Source: Bradyrhizobium sp. NAS96.2 (lineage in GTDB: Bacteria > Pseudomonadota > Alphaproteobacteria > Rhizobiales > Xanthobacteraceae). Taken from it: a DNA stretch of 64,000 nt. The notes under the pieces are model-generated. The model searched no databases and was not told the DNA's origin. It saw nothing but the letters and a program-made list of their open reading frames with translations. Below are positions 28,541 to 36,939 of this stretch, piece by piece (positions within the stretch are counted from its first letter, which is position 1; every line of letters starts with the position of its first letter). The stretch covers positions 1 to 64,000 of the forward strand of contig NZ_LGHK01000016.1 in the NCBI RefSeq assembly GCF_001908235.1, in the 5' to 3' direction. A program made the position numbers and the translations under genes.

Positions 28541-29170
28541 ATGGAAGGCGTCACGATCGTTAGCCACCCGCTGGTACAGCACAAGCTGACACTGTTGCGC
28601 AGCAAGGACACCTCGACCAAGTCGTTTCGAGAACTCCTCAAGGAAATCGGGATGCTTCTCTGCTACGAAGTGACCCGCGATCTGCCACTGGCGGATGTCG
28701 AGATCGAGACACCGCTGGCGAAAATGAAATCGCCGGAGATATCAGGCAAGAAACTGGTGTTCGCACCTGTGTTGCGCGCCGGTGTCACTTTTGCGGAAGG
28801 CATGCTGGACCTCGTGCCGACGGCGCGTGTCGCCCATATCGGCCTTTATCGCGAGCCCGAAACATTCGTGGCCGTGGAGTATTTTTTCAAGGCGCCGAGC
28901 GATCTGCACGAGAGACTCGTGATCGTGATTTCCCCGGTGCTGGCGACAGCCAATCTGTCCGTCGCGGCGGTGGACCGGCTGAAGGAGCGTGGTGCCAACG
29001 ACATCCGGTTGGTCAGTCTGATCGCCGCTCCTGAAGGGGTCGAACGCATGCGCGGCATTCACCCGGATGTTCCAATCTGGCTTGCCGCGATCGACGAAGG
29101 GCTGGACGAAAACGCCTTCATCCTGCCGGGCCTTGGCGATGCGGGTGACCGTGCCTACGGGACTCGATAG
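28541..29170 (+). CDS. Uracil phosphoribosyltransferase-like protein with altered PRPP loop (URC6/Urg2-like)
   Basis: Protein of 209 residues clearly paralogous to the Upp at 25127-25759: same start ...[30 protein letters not shown], and [13 protein letters not shown]. The PRPP-binding loop differs: where Upp has [11 protein letters not shown], this copy has [11 protein letters not shown], losing the conserved acidic residue and the small residues after it. It may bind a different ligand or have lost phosphoribosyl transfer. Third gene of the URC trio, 14 bases after DUF1688. Confidence 0.9.
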   Translation: MEGVTIVSHPLVQHKLTLLRSKDTSTKSFRELLKEIGMLLCYEVTRDLPLADVEIETPLAKMKSPEISGKKLVFAPVLRAGVTFAEGMLDLVPTARVAHIGLYREPETFVAVEYFFKAPSDLHERLVIVISPVLATANLSVAAVDRLKERGANDIRLVSLIAAPEGVERMRGIHPDVPIWLAAIDEGLDENAFILPGLGDAGDRAYGTR

Positions 29171-29196
29171 TCGAGGCTGGTCGGAGGATTCGGCGA

Positions 29197-29685
29197 TCAA
29201 TCGCTTTCGTCGGAAACATCCGGCAGCTCTGCGAGCCTCGGAATGAACCGTACCGCGACGTTTGCTTCCTTCAGCATCGTACCGGCAATCGCAAAATCCT
29301 GGGACCAGTTGGAATTCGGCCGGTCAGGCTCATAGCCGACCACCTCCGATATGCCCGATTGGATAATCGCCTTGGTGCATTCCACGCAGGGGAACCAGGG
29401 CACGTAGATCGTGCAGCCCTTGAGTGCTATCCCGATGCGCGCAGCGTTGAAAATGGCGTTCTGCTCGGCATGGCAGCTCCAGACGTATTTTGCGCCGGTG
29501 ATACGGGAGTGCCGCTCTTCCACCGCATCGTTGACCCCGCGTGGCAGGCCATTGTACCCGGTCGAGCGGATCTCATAATCGGGCCCGACCACGACGGCGC
29601 CCACGCGGCGTCCCTTTTCAATGCTCCAGTGCGCCAAATGATGCGCCAGAAGCATGAACCGCTCATCCCACTTCCTGTCTCGCAA
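29197..29685 (-). CDS. dCMP deaminase family protein
   Basis: Protein of 162 residues with zinc motifs CHAEQNAIFNAA (HAE) and PWFPCVECTKAII (PCxxC), and the spacing of deoxycytidylate deaminases rather than cytidine deaminases. Converts dCMP to dUMP or a related nucleotide. It converges on the URC cluster, ending 26 bases from the end of the second UPRT gene. A role in pyrimidine turnover fits. Confidence 0.88.
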   Translation of the reverse strand: MRDRKWDERFMLLAHHLAHWSIEKGRRVGAVVVGPDYEIRSTGYNGLPRGVNDAVEERHSRITGAKYVWSCHAEQNAIFNAARIGIALKGCTIYVPWFPCVECTKAIIQSGISEVVGYEPDRPNSNWSQDFAIAGTMLKEANVAVRFIPRLAELPDVSDESD

Positions 29686-29772
29686 TTCGTCCGACCTCGC
29701 TAACGTGCGCCCAGCATCAAACAGGCGCTAAAAAAGTCAACAGCCGGTTTCCTCGTGCCTTCTTTGCCGCAT

Positions 29773-30640
29773 TCAGTCCAGCAACCGGCTCGCCTGCCGA
29801 ACTTCGCTCAGGAACGCCTTCGCCAACCGCGACAAGGGCTCTGCCTCCGACCATAGCATGTAGGCGACAGCGAGTGTCTTGGGCGCGAAGGGGCGCACGA
29901 CAAGAACGTTGCTGCCGCCTTGGCGCGGAGAGAAGGGATCGACGACGGCCGCACCGACGCCAGCGGCCGCCAGCACGCAGGCCGTATTGCAATAGTGCAC
30001 TTCGACGGTCGGCTGGAACGGCGCGCCGGCTCGGGCAAAGCTGTCACGCACGGCTTTACCGAGGCGGGTGCCTCGCTCGAGCCCGATGAAGGGCAGGCCG
30101 ACCAGGTCGGCTGCGGAGACGATCGGCTGTCCGGCCAGCGGATGTTGCGGCGGCAGCACGCAGGCCATTTCGCCGGAATGAACCACCTCATGCGCAGTGC
30201 CCGGATGATGCGCCAGGCCGAGTGCGAAGCCGAGTTCGGCTACATGGCTGAGCACGCCTCCTTGATGCCTTCGTAGCGGCGGACATCGAAAAACACCGGT
30301 GTCTCGGGACAGCGGCGCAGGAATCTCGATAACGCGGACGGGATGATGCTGTAGGCGAGCGGCGGGGTTGCCACGATCGACAGATGTCCCGACCGGTTCT
30401 CCCTCAAGTCGCGCACGCGATTTTCGAGCTTGGCATGCAGGGCGAAGATCGCCTCGCTTTCCTTGTAGAGCGCCATCGCCTCGACGGTCGGAAACAGGTG
30501 GTTGTTGACGCGTTCGAACAGCGCAAAAGCCCGCCTGCGCTTCCATCGTCTTCAGCGCGTTGCTCACCGCAGTCTGCGACAGCGCCAGCTCGTCCGCCGC
30601 CGCGACCGTGGTCCGGTGGCGAGATCGCGCGCGGCGAGAC
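29773..30640 (-). pseudogene. LysR-family regulator, frameshifted
   Basis: Remains of a LysR regulator on three frames. The head, from AAADELALSQTAVSNALKTM, is in one frame. An extra T in the TTTTGC run near 30530 shifts the middle (ALFERVNNHLFPT, then MALYKESEAIFALH to DVRRYEGIKEA) into a second frame. Near 30255 it returns to the first frame (VLSHVAELGFALG to the end). Before the HTH core the gene is cut: about 15 residues expected there are replaced by unrelated sequence, close to where the ABC ATPase fragment begins. Without those shifts it would be a normal LTTR. Confidence 0.8.
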
Positions 30641-30657
30641 GCCGTCACTGATGGGGT

Positions 30658-31257
30658 CCGTTCTCAAGCCTCAATCCGCGCATGCGCGTGAGCGACATCC
30701 TGGCCGAGCCGATCCGCAATTTCGGCCTCGCCAAGTCCGCGGCCGATCTTGAGGCGCGCGTCACAGCGCTGATGGACACCGTCAGCTTGCCGCGCGAGGC
30801 GCTGAGCCGAAGGCCCCACGAATTCTCCGGCGGCCAGCGTCAGAGTATCGGAATCGCCCGGGCGCTTGCGGCTGAACCTTAATTGATCGTCTGCGACGAA
30901 GCGGTCTCCGCGCTCGATGTCTCGGTGAAGGCGCAGATCGTCAATCTCCTGCAGGATCTCCAGCGCGAGTTCGGCCTCGCTCTGCTTTTCATCAGCCACG
31001 ACCTCGCGATCGTCGAGCACATGACCCATCGCGTCGCAGTGATGTATCCCGGCAAGCTCGTCGAGGTGGCGCCGCGGCGAGAGATCTTTGCCGCGCCGGG
31101 ACATCCCTATACCAAGGCTCTGCTCTCCGCAGTACCGCTGCCGGAGCCCGGCGTCGAGCGCAGTCCCATCATCCTCAGCGGTGACGTGCCGAGCCCGCCC
31201 CCCCCCCCCCCGACAACCCCAGAGCGTCGGTCGGGATCGAGCATAACGATCGAGTAG
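30658..31257 (+). pseudogene. Opp/Dpp-type ABC transporter ATPase fragment with in-frame stop
   Basis: Reads from PFSSLNPRMRVSD (normally the middle of OppF/DppF), so Walker A and the first about 80-100 residues are missing. It continues with the signature EFSGGQRQSIGIARAL, then a TAA stop at 30880 where a codon such as AAA is expected ([14 protein letters not shown]), then Walker B, H-loop FISHDLAIV and the dipeptide-type tail [20 protein letters not shown]. After GDVPSP the frame runs into a 14-C tract and is lost. Clearly dead. Confidence 0.88.
31198..31211. repeat. 14-base poly-C tract
   Basis: Uninterrupted run of 14 C residues inside the 3' end of the ABC ATPase pseudogene. The C-run lies where the family normally has the codons after GDVPSP and shifts the frame. 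Such a tract is prone to slippage and to sequencing error. Confidence 0.9.
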
Positions 31258-31269
31258 GGAGGTCAGATC

Positions 31270-31479
31270 CTACCTCGGCGCGTCGGAACGGAGTGCGTCC
31301 AGGATCGCGTTGACGTTTCGGAATCCTTTGGGTCTGAGCTCGCGCGTCCAGTTGGACGCGAAAGGCTGGAGGGTGCGGTCGTGGGCAGGTGCTGCAAAGC
31401 ACCGTGATCCTGCGACGAAAGCCCATTTTCCGTCGGATAAGCCCAGCGATGCGACCCGCAAGTCATTGATTATACTCAC
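31270..31479 (-). CDS. Possible small hypothetical protein
   Basis: Open frame of 69 codons beginning MSIINDLRVASLGLSDGK and ending NAILDALRSDAPR. Its upstream end lies at the tRNA-Lys fragment. No domain recognised. Composition is protein-like but the surroundings are decayed, so this may be chance or another fragment. Confidence 0.3.
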   Translation of the reverse strand: MSIINDLRVASLGLSDGKWAFVAGSRCFAAPAHDRTLQPFASNWTRELRPKGFRNVNAILDALRSDAPR

Positions 31480-31483
31480 CCGT

Positions 31484-31534
31484 CGCTGACTCTTAATCAG
31501 CGAGTCCCAGGTTCGAGCCCTGGTGCGCCCACCA
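31484..31534 (+). pseudogene. 3' fragment of tRNA-Lys(CTT), likely attachment-site remnant
   Basis: 51 bases match the 3' two-thirds of a tRNA-Lys: anticodon arm GCTGACTCTTAATCAGC with anticodon CTT, then variable loop, a perfect T arm (CCAGGTTCGAGCCCTGG), the acceptor strand TGCGCCC and encoded ACCA. The 5' acceptor strand and D arm are absent; the bases before 31484 do not pair with the acceptor 3' strand. Integrases often use tRNA 3' ends as attachment sites, so this is probably an att copy left by an integrated element. Confidence 0.82.
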
Positions 31535-32159
31535 AGCTTTCAAAGCTTAGGTTTAGCCCTCGTAGCGGTCATTCCGGCCGGCAGTCGCGTCTATTCGGAC
31601 AATCCGGCTGCCCCTGTTCGCGTCTCACGATATTTCCTGACCTCCGATCTCATCCGTCCTGCATGTTCGTCTTGCGGTGTCCGCAATCGCCGCGCGGACC
31701 GATGACATGAGTCCGCGACCGGTTTTGCGCCAGCTCGCGCGTTTCGTTCGATCACCGTCCGGCACCGGTCTGAAGTTCGTCGCGCCGGATCGGCCGCCGC
31801 CGGACGATGCGTGAGGTCCCATCCGAGCGCGGGGCGCCCTGCGGCAACGACAGTTGACAGGGGGAAGCGCCCACTTTAATCACCTGACTAATTAATCAAT
31901 TAATTAAGGTCTGAAACCCTAGGGAAAGAATCCGCCTGATGCCGGCCGGCCATCGATATCCGAAGCTGCTCGCCCCGCGGTCGCGGCTTCACTGGGCTGG
32001 AAGACCGGGCGCCTGCGGTCAGATCCTTGATGCAGGTCCGCTCGCGCGAGCGCCGCGTGGCGCTGCACGCGCGACAACGATGTCGCGGATCGGCGTGTCC
32101 TGCCCGAACCGGAATGGCTCCGTTCACCCGAACGCAAACTGAGGAGTGAGGCGTAAACG
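31535..32159. other. Gene-poor stretch with decayed content
   Basis: 625 bases after the tRNA fragment. No supported gene; the small frames are out of character with the flanks. It contains an AT-rich inverted repeat at 31889-31906 and otherwise nothing I can name. Confidence 0.45.
31889..31906. promoter_or_regulatory. AT-rich inverted repeat, possible operator
   Basis: Perfect inverted repeat TAATTAAT-CA-ATTAATTA in an otherwise GC-rich region, about 250 bases upstream of the truncated IclR-type gene. Shape fits an operator for a dimeric regulator; which one is unknown. Confidence 0.4.
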
Positions 32160-32582
32160 ATGGGACGTCGATCTGAGGTACTGATGGCGCAAGAGACCGC
32201 CGGCACGGACAACCGGCGCGTGATCCAGGTGGTGTCACGCGCATTCGACATCGTGCGTTGCTTCGAAGGCCGAAGCATACGCCTCGGTAATCGGGAAATC
32301 GCCGACCGGTGCGGCCTTCCGCGCTCGACGGTCTCCCGTCTCACATTGACCCTCACCCAGATCGGCCAATTGATCTATCTGCCGCAAGAGCAGAAATATG
32401 CTCTCGGTCCGCACGCGGCCGCGCCGAGTGTCCCGCTGTTTGCAGAGGGATGCGACAAGCCCGCCTGCGCCGACGAGCGGGAGCGCGAGACGGCGCAACC
32501 GTCCATGCTGATCAACTCGCGTTACTTCGAAGATCAGCGCAATCCGGTTGCCGCGCCGCTTGCGGTGACGCCACACCGCTGA
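32160..32582 (+). CDS. Truncated IclR-family regulator (HTH domain only)
   Basis: 140 residues. Residues about 18-85 form a recognisable IclR winged helix: QVVSRAFDIVRCFEG, LGNREIADRCGLPRSTVSRL, then YLPQEQKYALGP. The family's about 170-residue effector-binding domain is missing; the remaining about 50 residues (from PSVPLFAEGC) do not match it. Either a gene remnant or a short DNA-binding protein. The thiolase operon starts about 100 bases downstream. Position in the decayed zone favours a remnant. Confidence 0.6.
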   Translation: MGRRSEVLMAQETAGTDNRRVIQVVSRAFDIVRCFEGRSIRLGNREIADRCGLPRSTVSRLTLTLTQIGQLIYLPQEQKYALGPHAAAPSVPLFAEGCDKPACADERERETAQPSMLINSRYFEDQRNPVAAPLAVTPHR

Positions 32583-32679
32583 CGCGTCGGTCGGTTCCGG
32601 AGTAAAAGACTCAGCGGAAACGGTCCGGCCCAATCGGCGCGAGCCACAGTCAAGAAACATCCAAAGCAGAGGGAAACGC

Positions 32680-33930
32680 ATGTCTGAAGCATACATCATC
32701 GACGCGGTGCGCACGCCGCGCGGCATCGGCAAGCCGGGCAAGGGCGCGCTGTCGCACCTGCATCCGCAGCATCTGGCGGCAACCGTGCTCGCCGCGCTCA
32801 AGGCGCGCAACAAGCTTGATACCGCGACCGTCGATGACATCATCTGGTCGACCTCGACTCAGGAAGGCAAGCAGGGCGGCGATCTCGGCCGCATGTCGGC
32901 GCTCGCCGCCGGCTACGACATCAACGCCAGCGGCACGACCTTGGATCGCTTCTGCGGCGGCGGCATCACCTCGGTGAACCTCGCGGCAGCGTCGGTGATG
33001 TCGGGCATGGAAGATTGCGTCATCGCCGGTGGCACCGAGATGATGAGCTACCAGCAGACCCTCGCAGCCGAGCGCTCCAAGGCGGGGCAGCCGGCGCGGA
33101 TGATGGGTTCGGGCAATCCGGCGCTTGACGAGATTCACCCACAGTCGCACCAGGGCGTGTGCGGCGACGCCATCGCGACGCGCGAGGGGATCAGCCGCGA
33201 GGCCTGCGATGCGTTGGCGCTGACGAGCCAGCAGCGCGCCAAGCGGGCGATCGATGAAGGCCGCTTCGCCAAGTCGGTGATCCCCGTTCTCAACGACGAC
33301 GGGAGCGTTGCGCTCGGTCGTGAAGAGTTTCCGCGCCCCGAGACCACCGCCGAAGGCCTTGCTTCGCTGAAGCCAAGTTTCGAGCAGCTTGCCGATTTCG
33401 ATCTCGGCAACGGCGTGACCTTCAAGAAGCAGATCCAGCGCCGCTATCCGGGCCTCGAGTGGAAGGGCGTGCATCATGCCGGCAACAGCTCGGGCGTGGT
33501 GGACGGCGCCGCCGCTGTCCTGATCACGTCGAAGGAATATGCCGAGAAGCACGGCCTCAAGCCGCGCGGCCGCATCGTCGCCTATGCCAATCAGGGTGAC
33601 GATCCGACCTTGATGCTCAACGCGCCGGTTCCGGCGGCCAAGAAGGTTCTCGCCAAGGCCGGCCTGACCAAGAACGACATCGATGTCTGGGAGATCAACG
33701 AGGCGTTCGCCGTCGTCGCCGAGAAGTTCATCCGCGACCTCGAGCTCGACCGCGAGAAGGTCAACATCAATGGCGGCTCGATTGCGCTCGGTCACCCGAT
33801 CGGCGCGACTGGATCGATCCTGATCGGCACCGCGCTCGACGAACTCGAGCGCAGCGGCGGTCGTTATGGCTTGGTCACCATGTGCGCCGCCGGCGGCATG
33901 GCGCCGGCCATCATCATCGAACGCCTCTGA
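32680..33930 (+). CDS. Acetyl-CoA C-acyltransferase (thiolase)
   Basis: Thiolase of 416 residues. Catalytic nucleophile Cys in LDRFCGGGITSV, the His in GHPIGATGS, and the C-terminal Cys in CAAGGMAP are all present. Catalyses 3-ketoacyl-CoA thiolysis or acetoacetyl-CoA formation. First gene of a plus-strand beta-oxidation-type cluster with the SDR gene 19 bases on. ATG 32680 follows GAGGGAAACGC. Confidence 0.93.
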   Translation: MSEAYIIDAVRTPRGIGKPGKGALSHLHPQHLAATVLAALKARNKLDTATVDDIIWSTSTQEGKQGGDLGRMSALAAGYDINASGTTLDRFCGGGITSVNLAAASVMSGMEDCVIAGGTEMMSYQQTLAAERSKAGQPARMMGSGNPALDEIHPQSHQGVCGDAIATREGISREACDALALTSQQRAKRAIDEGRFAKSVIPVLNDDGSVALGREEFPRPETTAEGLASLKPSFEQLADFDLGNGVTFKKQIQRRYPGLEWKGVHHAGNSSGVVDGAAAVLITSKEYAEKHGLKPRGRIVAYANQGDDPTLMLNAPVPAAKKVLAKAGLTKNDIDVWEINEAFAVVAEKFIRDLELDREKVNINGGSIALGHPIGATGSILIGTALDELERSGGRYGLVTMCAAGGMAPAIIIERL

Positions 33931-33949
33931 TCGCGAAAGGATAACGCAA

Positions 33950-34732
33950 ATGAAACTCGATTCATCGGTCGCCGCCGTCGTCACCGGCGGCGCGTCCGGC
34001 CTCGGCGCAGCCACCGCGCGCGCGCTCGCCGCGCAGGGCGTGAAGGTCGCGATCTTCGACTTCAACGAAGAGAAGGGCGAAGCCATCGCCAAGGAAATCG
34101 GCGGTGTGTTCTGCAAGGTCGATGTTACCTCCGACGAGCTGGTCGATGCGGGCTTCGCCAAGGCCCGCGCGGCGCACGGCCAGGAGCGCATCCTGGTGAA
34201 CTGCGCCGGCACCGGCAACGCGGTGAAGACCGCCGGTCGGGACAAGAAGACCGGCGAGCCCACGCACTTCCCGATCGATGCCTTCAACCGCATCATCCAG
34301 ATCAACCTGGTCGGCACCTTCCGCTGCATCGCCAAGTCGGCGCAGGGCATGCTGTCGCTGTCTCCGCTGGAGCACGGCGAGCGTGGAGCGGTTGTGAACA
34401 CCGCTTCCGTCGCGGCCGAGGATGGCCAGATGGGGCAGGCGGCCTATTCGGCCTCCAAGGCCGGCGTCGTCGGCATGACCCTGCCGATCGCGCGCGACCT
34501 GATGGCCGAGGGCATCCGCGTCAACACCATCCTGCCGGGCATCTTCAACACGCCGCTGCTGCAGGGCGCCCCGGAGAACGTCAAGGCCGCGCTCAGCGCG
34601 TCGGTGCCGTTCCCGAAGCGTCTCGGCATGCCCGAGGAATATGCACAGCTGGCGCTGACGATGATCACCAACGGCTACTTCAACGGTGAAGACGTCCGCC
34701 TCGACGGCGCCATCCGCATGGCCCCGCGCTAG
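33950..34732 (+). CDS. SDR-family 3-hydroxyacyl-CoA dehydrogenase (HSD10-like)
   Basis: Short-chain dehydrogenase of 260 residues with the NAD motif VVTGGASGLGAATA, VNCAGTG, and the active-site YSASKAG preceded by the Ser of NTASVAA. The overall arrangement, with FPIDAFNRIIQINLVGTF, resembles type II 3-hydroxyacyl-CoA dehydrogenase. ATG 33950 with GAAAGGATAACGCAA is the true start; the frame is open further upstream inside the thiolase gene. Second gene of the cluster. Confidence 0.9.
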   Translation: MKLDSSVAAVVTGGASGLGAATARALAAQGVKVAIFDFNEEKGEAIAKEIGGVFCKVDVTSDELVDAGFAKARAAHGQERILVNCAGTGNAVKTAGRDKKTGEPTHFPIDAFNRIIQINLVGTFRCIAKSAQGMLSLSPLEHGERGAVVNTASVAAEDGQMGQAAYSASKAGVVGMTLPIARDLMAEGIRVNTILPGIFNTPLLQGAPENVKAALSASVPFPKRLGMPEEYAQLALTMITNGYFNGEDVRLDGAIRMAPR

Positions 34733-34762
34733 GCATTTGCCACGGCAACAGGAGACGAAGCG

Positions 34763-35530
34763 ATGTCCGAAGAAACGCCGGTCCTCACTGAAGTCCGCGG
34801 ACCGATCCTGATCATCACGCTGAATCGGCCGGAAGCCAAGAACGCCGCCAACCTCGCCCTGTCCAAGGGCGTAGCCGCGGCGATCGACCGGCTCGACGCC
34901 GATGATGCCCTGAGCGTCGGCATCATCACCGGCGCCGGCGGCACGTTCTGCTCGGGCATGGACCTCAAGGGATTCCTGAAGGGCGAGCGGCCGTCGATCC
35001 CGGGCCGCGGCTTCGCCGGCCTCACCGAGGCGCCGCCGAAGAAGCCGCTGATCGCGGCGGTCGACGGCTACGCGCTCGCCGGCGGGATGGAGATCGCGCT
35101 GTCGTGCGACATGATCGTCGCCAACCGCAACGCCAAGTTCGGCATCCCCGAGGTGAAGCGCGGACTGGCGGCTGCGGCCGGTGGGCTGATCCGCATGCCG
35201 CGGCAGATGCCGATCCGTGTGGCGATGGAGTTCGCACTGACGGGCGAGTTCTTCGGCGCCGAGCGTGCGCACCAACTCGGCATCATCAACCGCGTCACCG
35301 ACGGCCCGGCGCTCGACGCCGCGCTCGAGCTTGCGGCTGCGATCGGCGCCAACGGACCACTCGCCGTCAAGGCATCCAAGCAGGTGATCGTCGAATCCCG
35401 GCTCTGGCCGGAAGACCAGATGTGGAAGAAGCAGCAGGAGATCGTCGGTCCTGTCTTCGTGTCCGAGGATGCCCGCGAGGGTGCTGCTGCCTTCGCAGAA
35501 AAACGCGCGCCGAACTGGAAGGGCAAGTAA
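34763..35530 (+). CDS. Enoyl-CoA hydratase/isomerase (crotonase) family
   Basis: Crotonase-fold protein of 255 residues: NRPEAKNA at the start, the oxyanion-hole region AGGTFCSGMDLKGF and DGYALAGGMEIALSCD. At the usual catalytic Glu positions I see FGIPEVKRGL (Glu kept). Hydrates enoyl-CoA in the same pathway as its neighbours. Starts 30 bases after the SDR gene; a strong terminator follows. Confidence 0.9.
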   Translation: MSEETPVLTEVRGPILIITLNRPEAKNAANLALSKGVAAAIDRLDADDALSVGIITGAGGTFCSGMDLKGFLKGERPSIPGRGFAGLTEAPPKKPLIAAVDGYALAGGMEIALSCDMIVANRNAKFGIPEVKRGLAAAAGGLIRMPRQMPIRVAMEFALTGEFFGAERAHQLGIINRVTDGPALDAALELAAAIGANGPLAVKASKQVIVESRLWPEDQMWKKQQEIVGPVFVSEDAREGAAAFAEKRAPNWKGK

Positions 35531-35551
35531 GGCAGCGACTGTTTCGATCAG

Positions 35552-35597
35552 GGAGCGCCGGTTTTGATTGCAGCAGAACCGGCGCTCCGTTTTTTTG
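35552..35597 (+). terminator. Rho-independent terminator
   Basis: Perfect 12-base inverted repeat GGAGCGCCGGTT (35552-35563) and AACCGGCGCTCC (35577-35588), then G and a run of seven T (35590-35596). Ends the thiolase-SDR-crotonase unit. Confidence 0.92.
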
Positions 35598-35653
35598 TGA
35601 GGCCGCGCCTTGCGCCGGCCGGATTCGCGCCGCTTGAGAGCGCTATTGGGTGA

Positions 35654-36817
35654 ATGATGCGCAGCTTTACCGAAGACCAGGTCATCTTCCGCGACTCCTA
35701 CCGCAAGTTCCTCGCCAGCGAGATCACGCCCCATATGGAGGAGTGGCGGGAGGCCGGCATCGTCGACCGCAGCGCGTTCAAGAAGGCCGGCGACCTCGGC
35801 TTCCTGATGATCTGGCCTGAGGAAAAATACGGCGGAATGGGCGATGAGGACTTCCGCTATGAGCAGATCATCATCGAGGAGACCGCGCGCTCGGGCTGCA
35901 AGGGCTGGTTCAATACGCTGCACAGCCGCCTGGTCGGTTCCTATTTCAAGCGCTTCGGCACCGAGGAGCAGCGCGACCGCTTCCTGCCGAAATGCGTCAG
36001 CGGCGAGACCATCCTGGCGATCGCGATGACCGAGCCCGGCGCGGGCTCGGACCTCGCCGGCATGCGCACGACGGCGGAGGACAAGGGCGATCATTTCCTG
36101 CTCAACGGCTCGAAGACCTACATCTCCAACGGCATCAATTCGGATGTGGTGATCGTGGCCGCCAAGCTCGCAGGTGCCGAGAAGAAACACGCCATGGTGC
36201 TTCTGATCGTCGAGCGCGGCATGGAAGGTTTTGAGCGCGGCCGCAATCTCAAGAAGATGGGCATGCCGGCGCAGGACACCGCCGAGCTGTTCTTCCAGAA
36301 CGTGAAGGTGCCCAAGGCCAACGTGCTGGGAGAACCGGGCAGGGGCTTCTACTACCTCATGGAAGGCCTTGCCGAGGAGCGGCTGATCTCCGCGGTCGGA
36401 TCGATCGCCAACGGACGCAAGGCGTTCGACATCACGCGCGCTTACGTGATGGATCGCAAGCTGTTCGGCCGGCCGCTCGCCGAGCAGCAGAACACCCAGT
36501 TCCGCATGGCGGAGATGGATGCCGAAATCGATCTCGTGCAAGTCTATGTCGATCACTGCGTCGCCGAGCACAACGCGGGGCGCCTGACCAGCAACATGGG
36601 CGCCAAGGCCAAGATGATGTCGTCGGAGGTCGAGTGGAAGATGCTCGACCTCGGCGTGCAGCTGCACGGCGGCGCAGGCTATATGGATGAATATCCGATC
36701 AGCCGGATGTTCACCGATGCGCGCGTCAATCGGATCCTGGCCGGAAGCTCGGAAGTGATGCGGCTCATCATCGGCCGCGATGTCTTCTCGGAGCACTACA
36801 AGAGCATTCTGGACTAA
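35654..36817 (+). CDS. Acyl-CoA dehydrogenase
   Basis: Flavoenzyme of 387 residues. FAD-binding segments AMTEPGAGSDLAGM and KTYISNG, then YMDEYPISRMFTDARVNRIL and the catalytic Glu region AGSSEVMRLIIGR are clear. Oxidises acyl-CoA to enoyl-CoA, the step before the crotonase upstream. Two adjacent ATG codons (35654, 35657) could each start it. It lies after the terminator and so has its own promoter. Confidence 0.93.
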   Translation: MMRSFTEDQVIFRDSYRKFLASEITPHMEEWREAGIVDRSAFKKAGDLGFLMIWPEEKYGGMGDEDFRYEQIIIEETARSGCKGWFNTLHSRLVGSYFKRFGTEEQRDRFLPKCVSGETILAIAMTEPGAGSDLAGMRTTAEDKGDHFLLNGSKTYISNGINSDVVIVAAKLAGAEKKHAMVLLIVERGMEGFERGRNLKKMGMPAQDTAELFFQNVKVPKANVLGEPGRGFYYLMEGLAEERLISAVGSIANGRKAFDITRAYVMDRKLFGRPLAEQQNTQFRMAEMDAEIDLVQVYVDHCVAEHNAGRLTSNMGAKAKMMSSEVEWKMLDLGVQLHGGAGYMDEYPISRMFTDARVNRILAGSSEVMRLIIGRDVFSEHYKSILD

Positions 36818-36905
36818 GCATGATCCGGAAAAATGCGAAGCGGTTTTCCGAAAAGATCATGCTCAAATAAAGGGCTATAGCGCGATGACTTAATCTCATC
36901 GCGCT
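36818..36905. repeat. Intergenic palindromic element plus hairpin
   Basis: Begins right after the stop codon. First unit 36818-36862 starts GCATGATCCGGAAAA and closes TTTTCCGAAAAGATCATGC, an imperfect palindrome of the kind scattered in Bradyrhizobium and Rhodopseudomonas genomes. Then AGCGCGATGA (36879-36888) pairs with TCATCGCGCT (36896-36905), a possible terminator between the convergent acyl-CoA dehydrogenase and GntR genes. Confidence 0.7.
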
Positions 36906-36939
36906 TTAGCCGGTCACCGCGACCGCCTATCTCCCCACG

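Noticed and set aside
31459..31534. A complete tRNA-Lys gene
   Set aside because: Only the 3' part matches; there is no D arm and no 5' acceptor strand to pair with TGCGCCC.
33962..36796. 944-codon open frame on the minus strand
   Set aside because: Runs antisense through SDR, crotonase and acyl-CoA dehydrogenase genes, which all have intact motifs; shadow frame.
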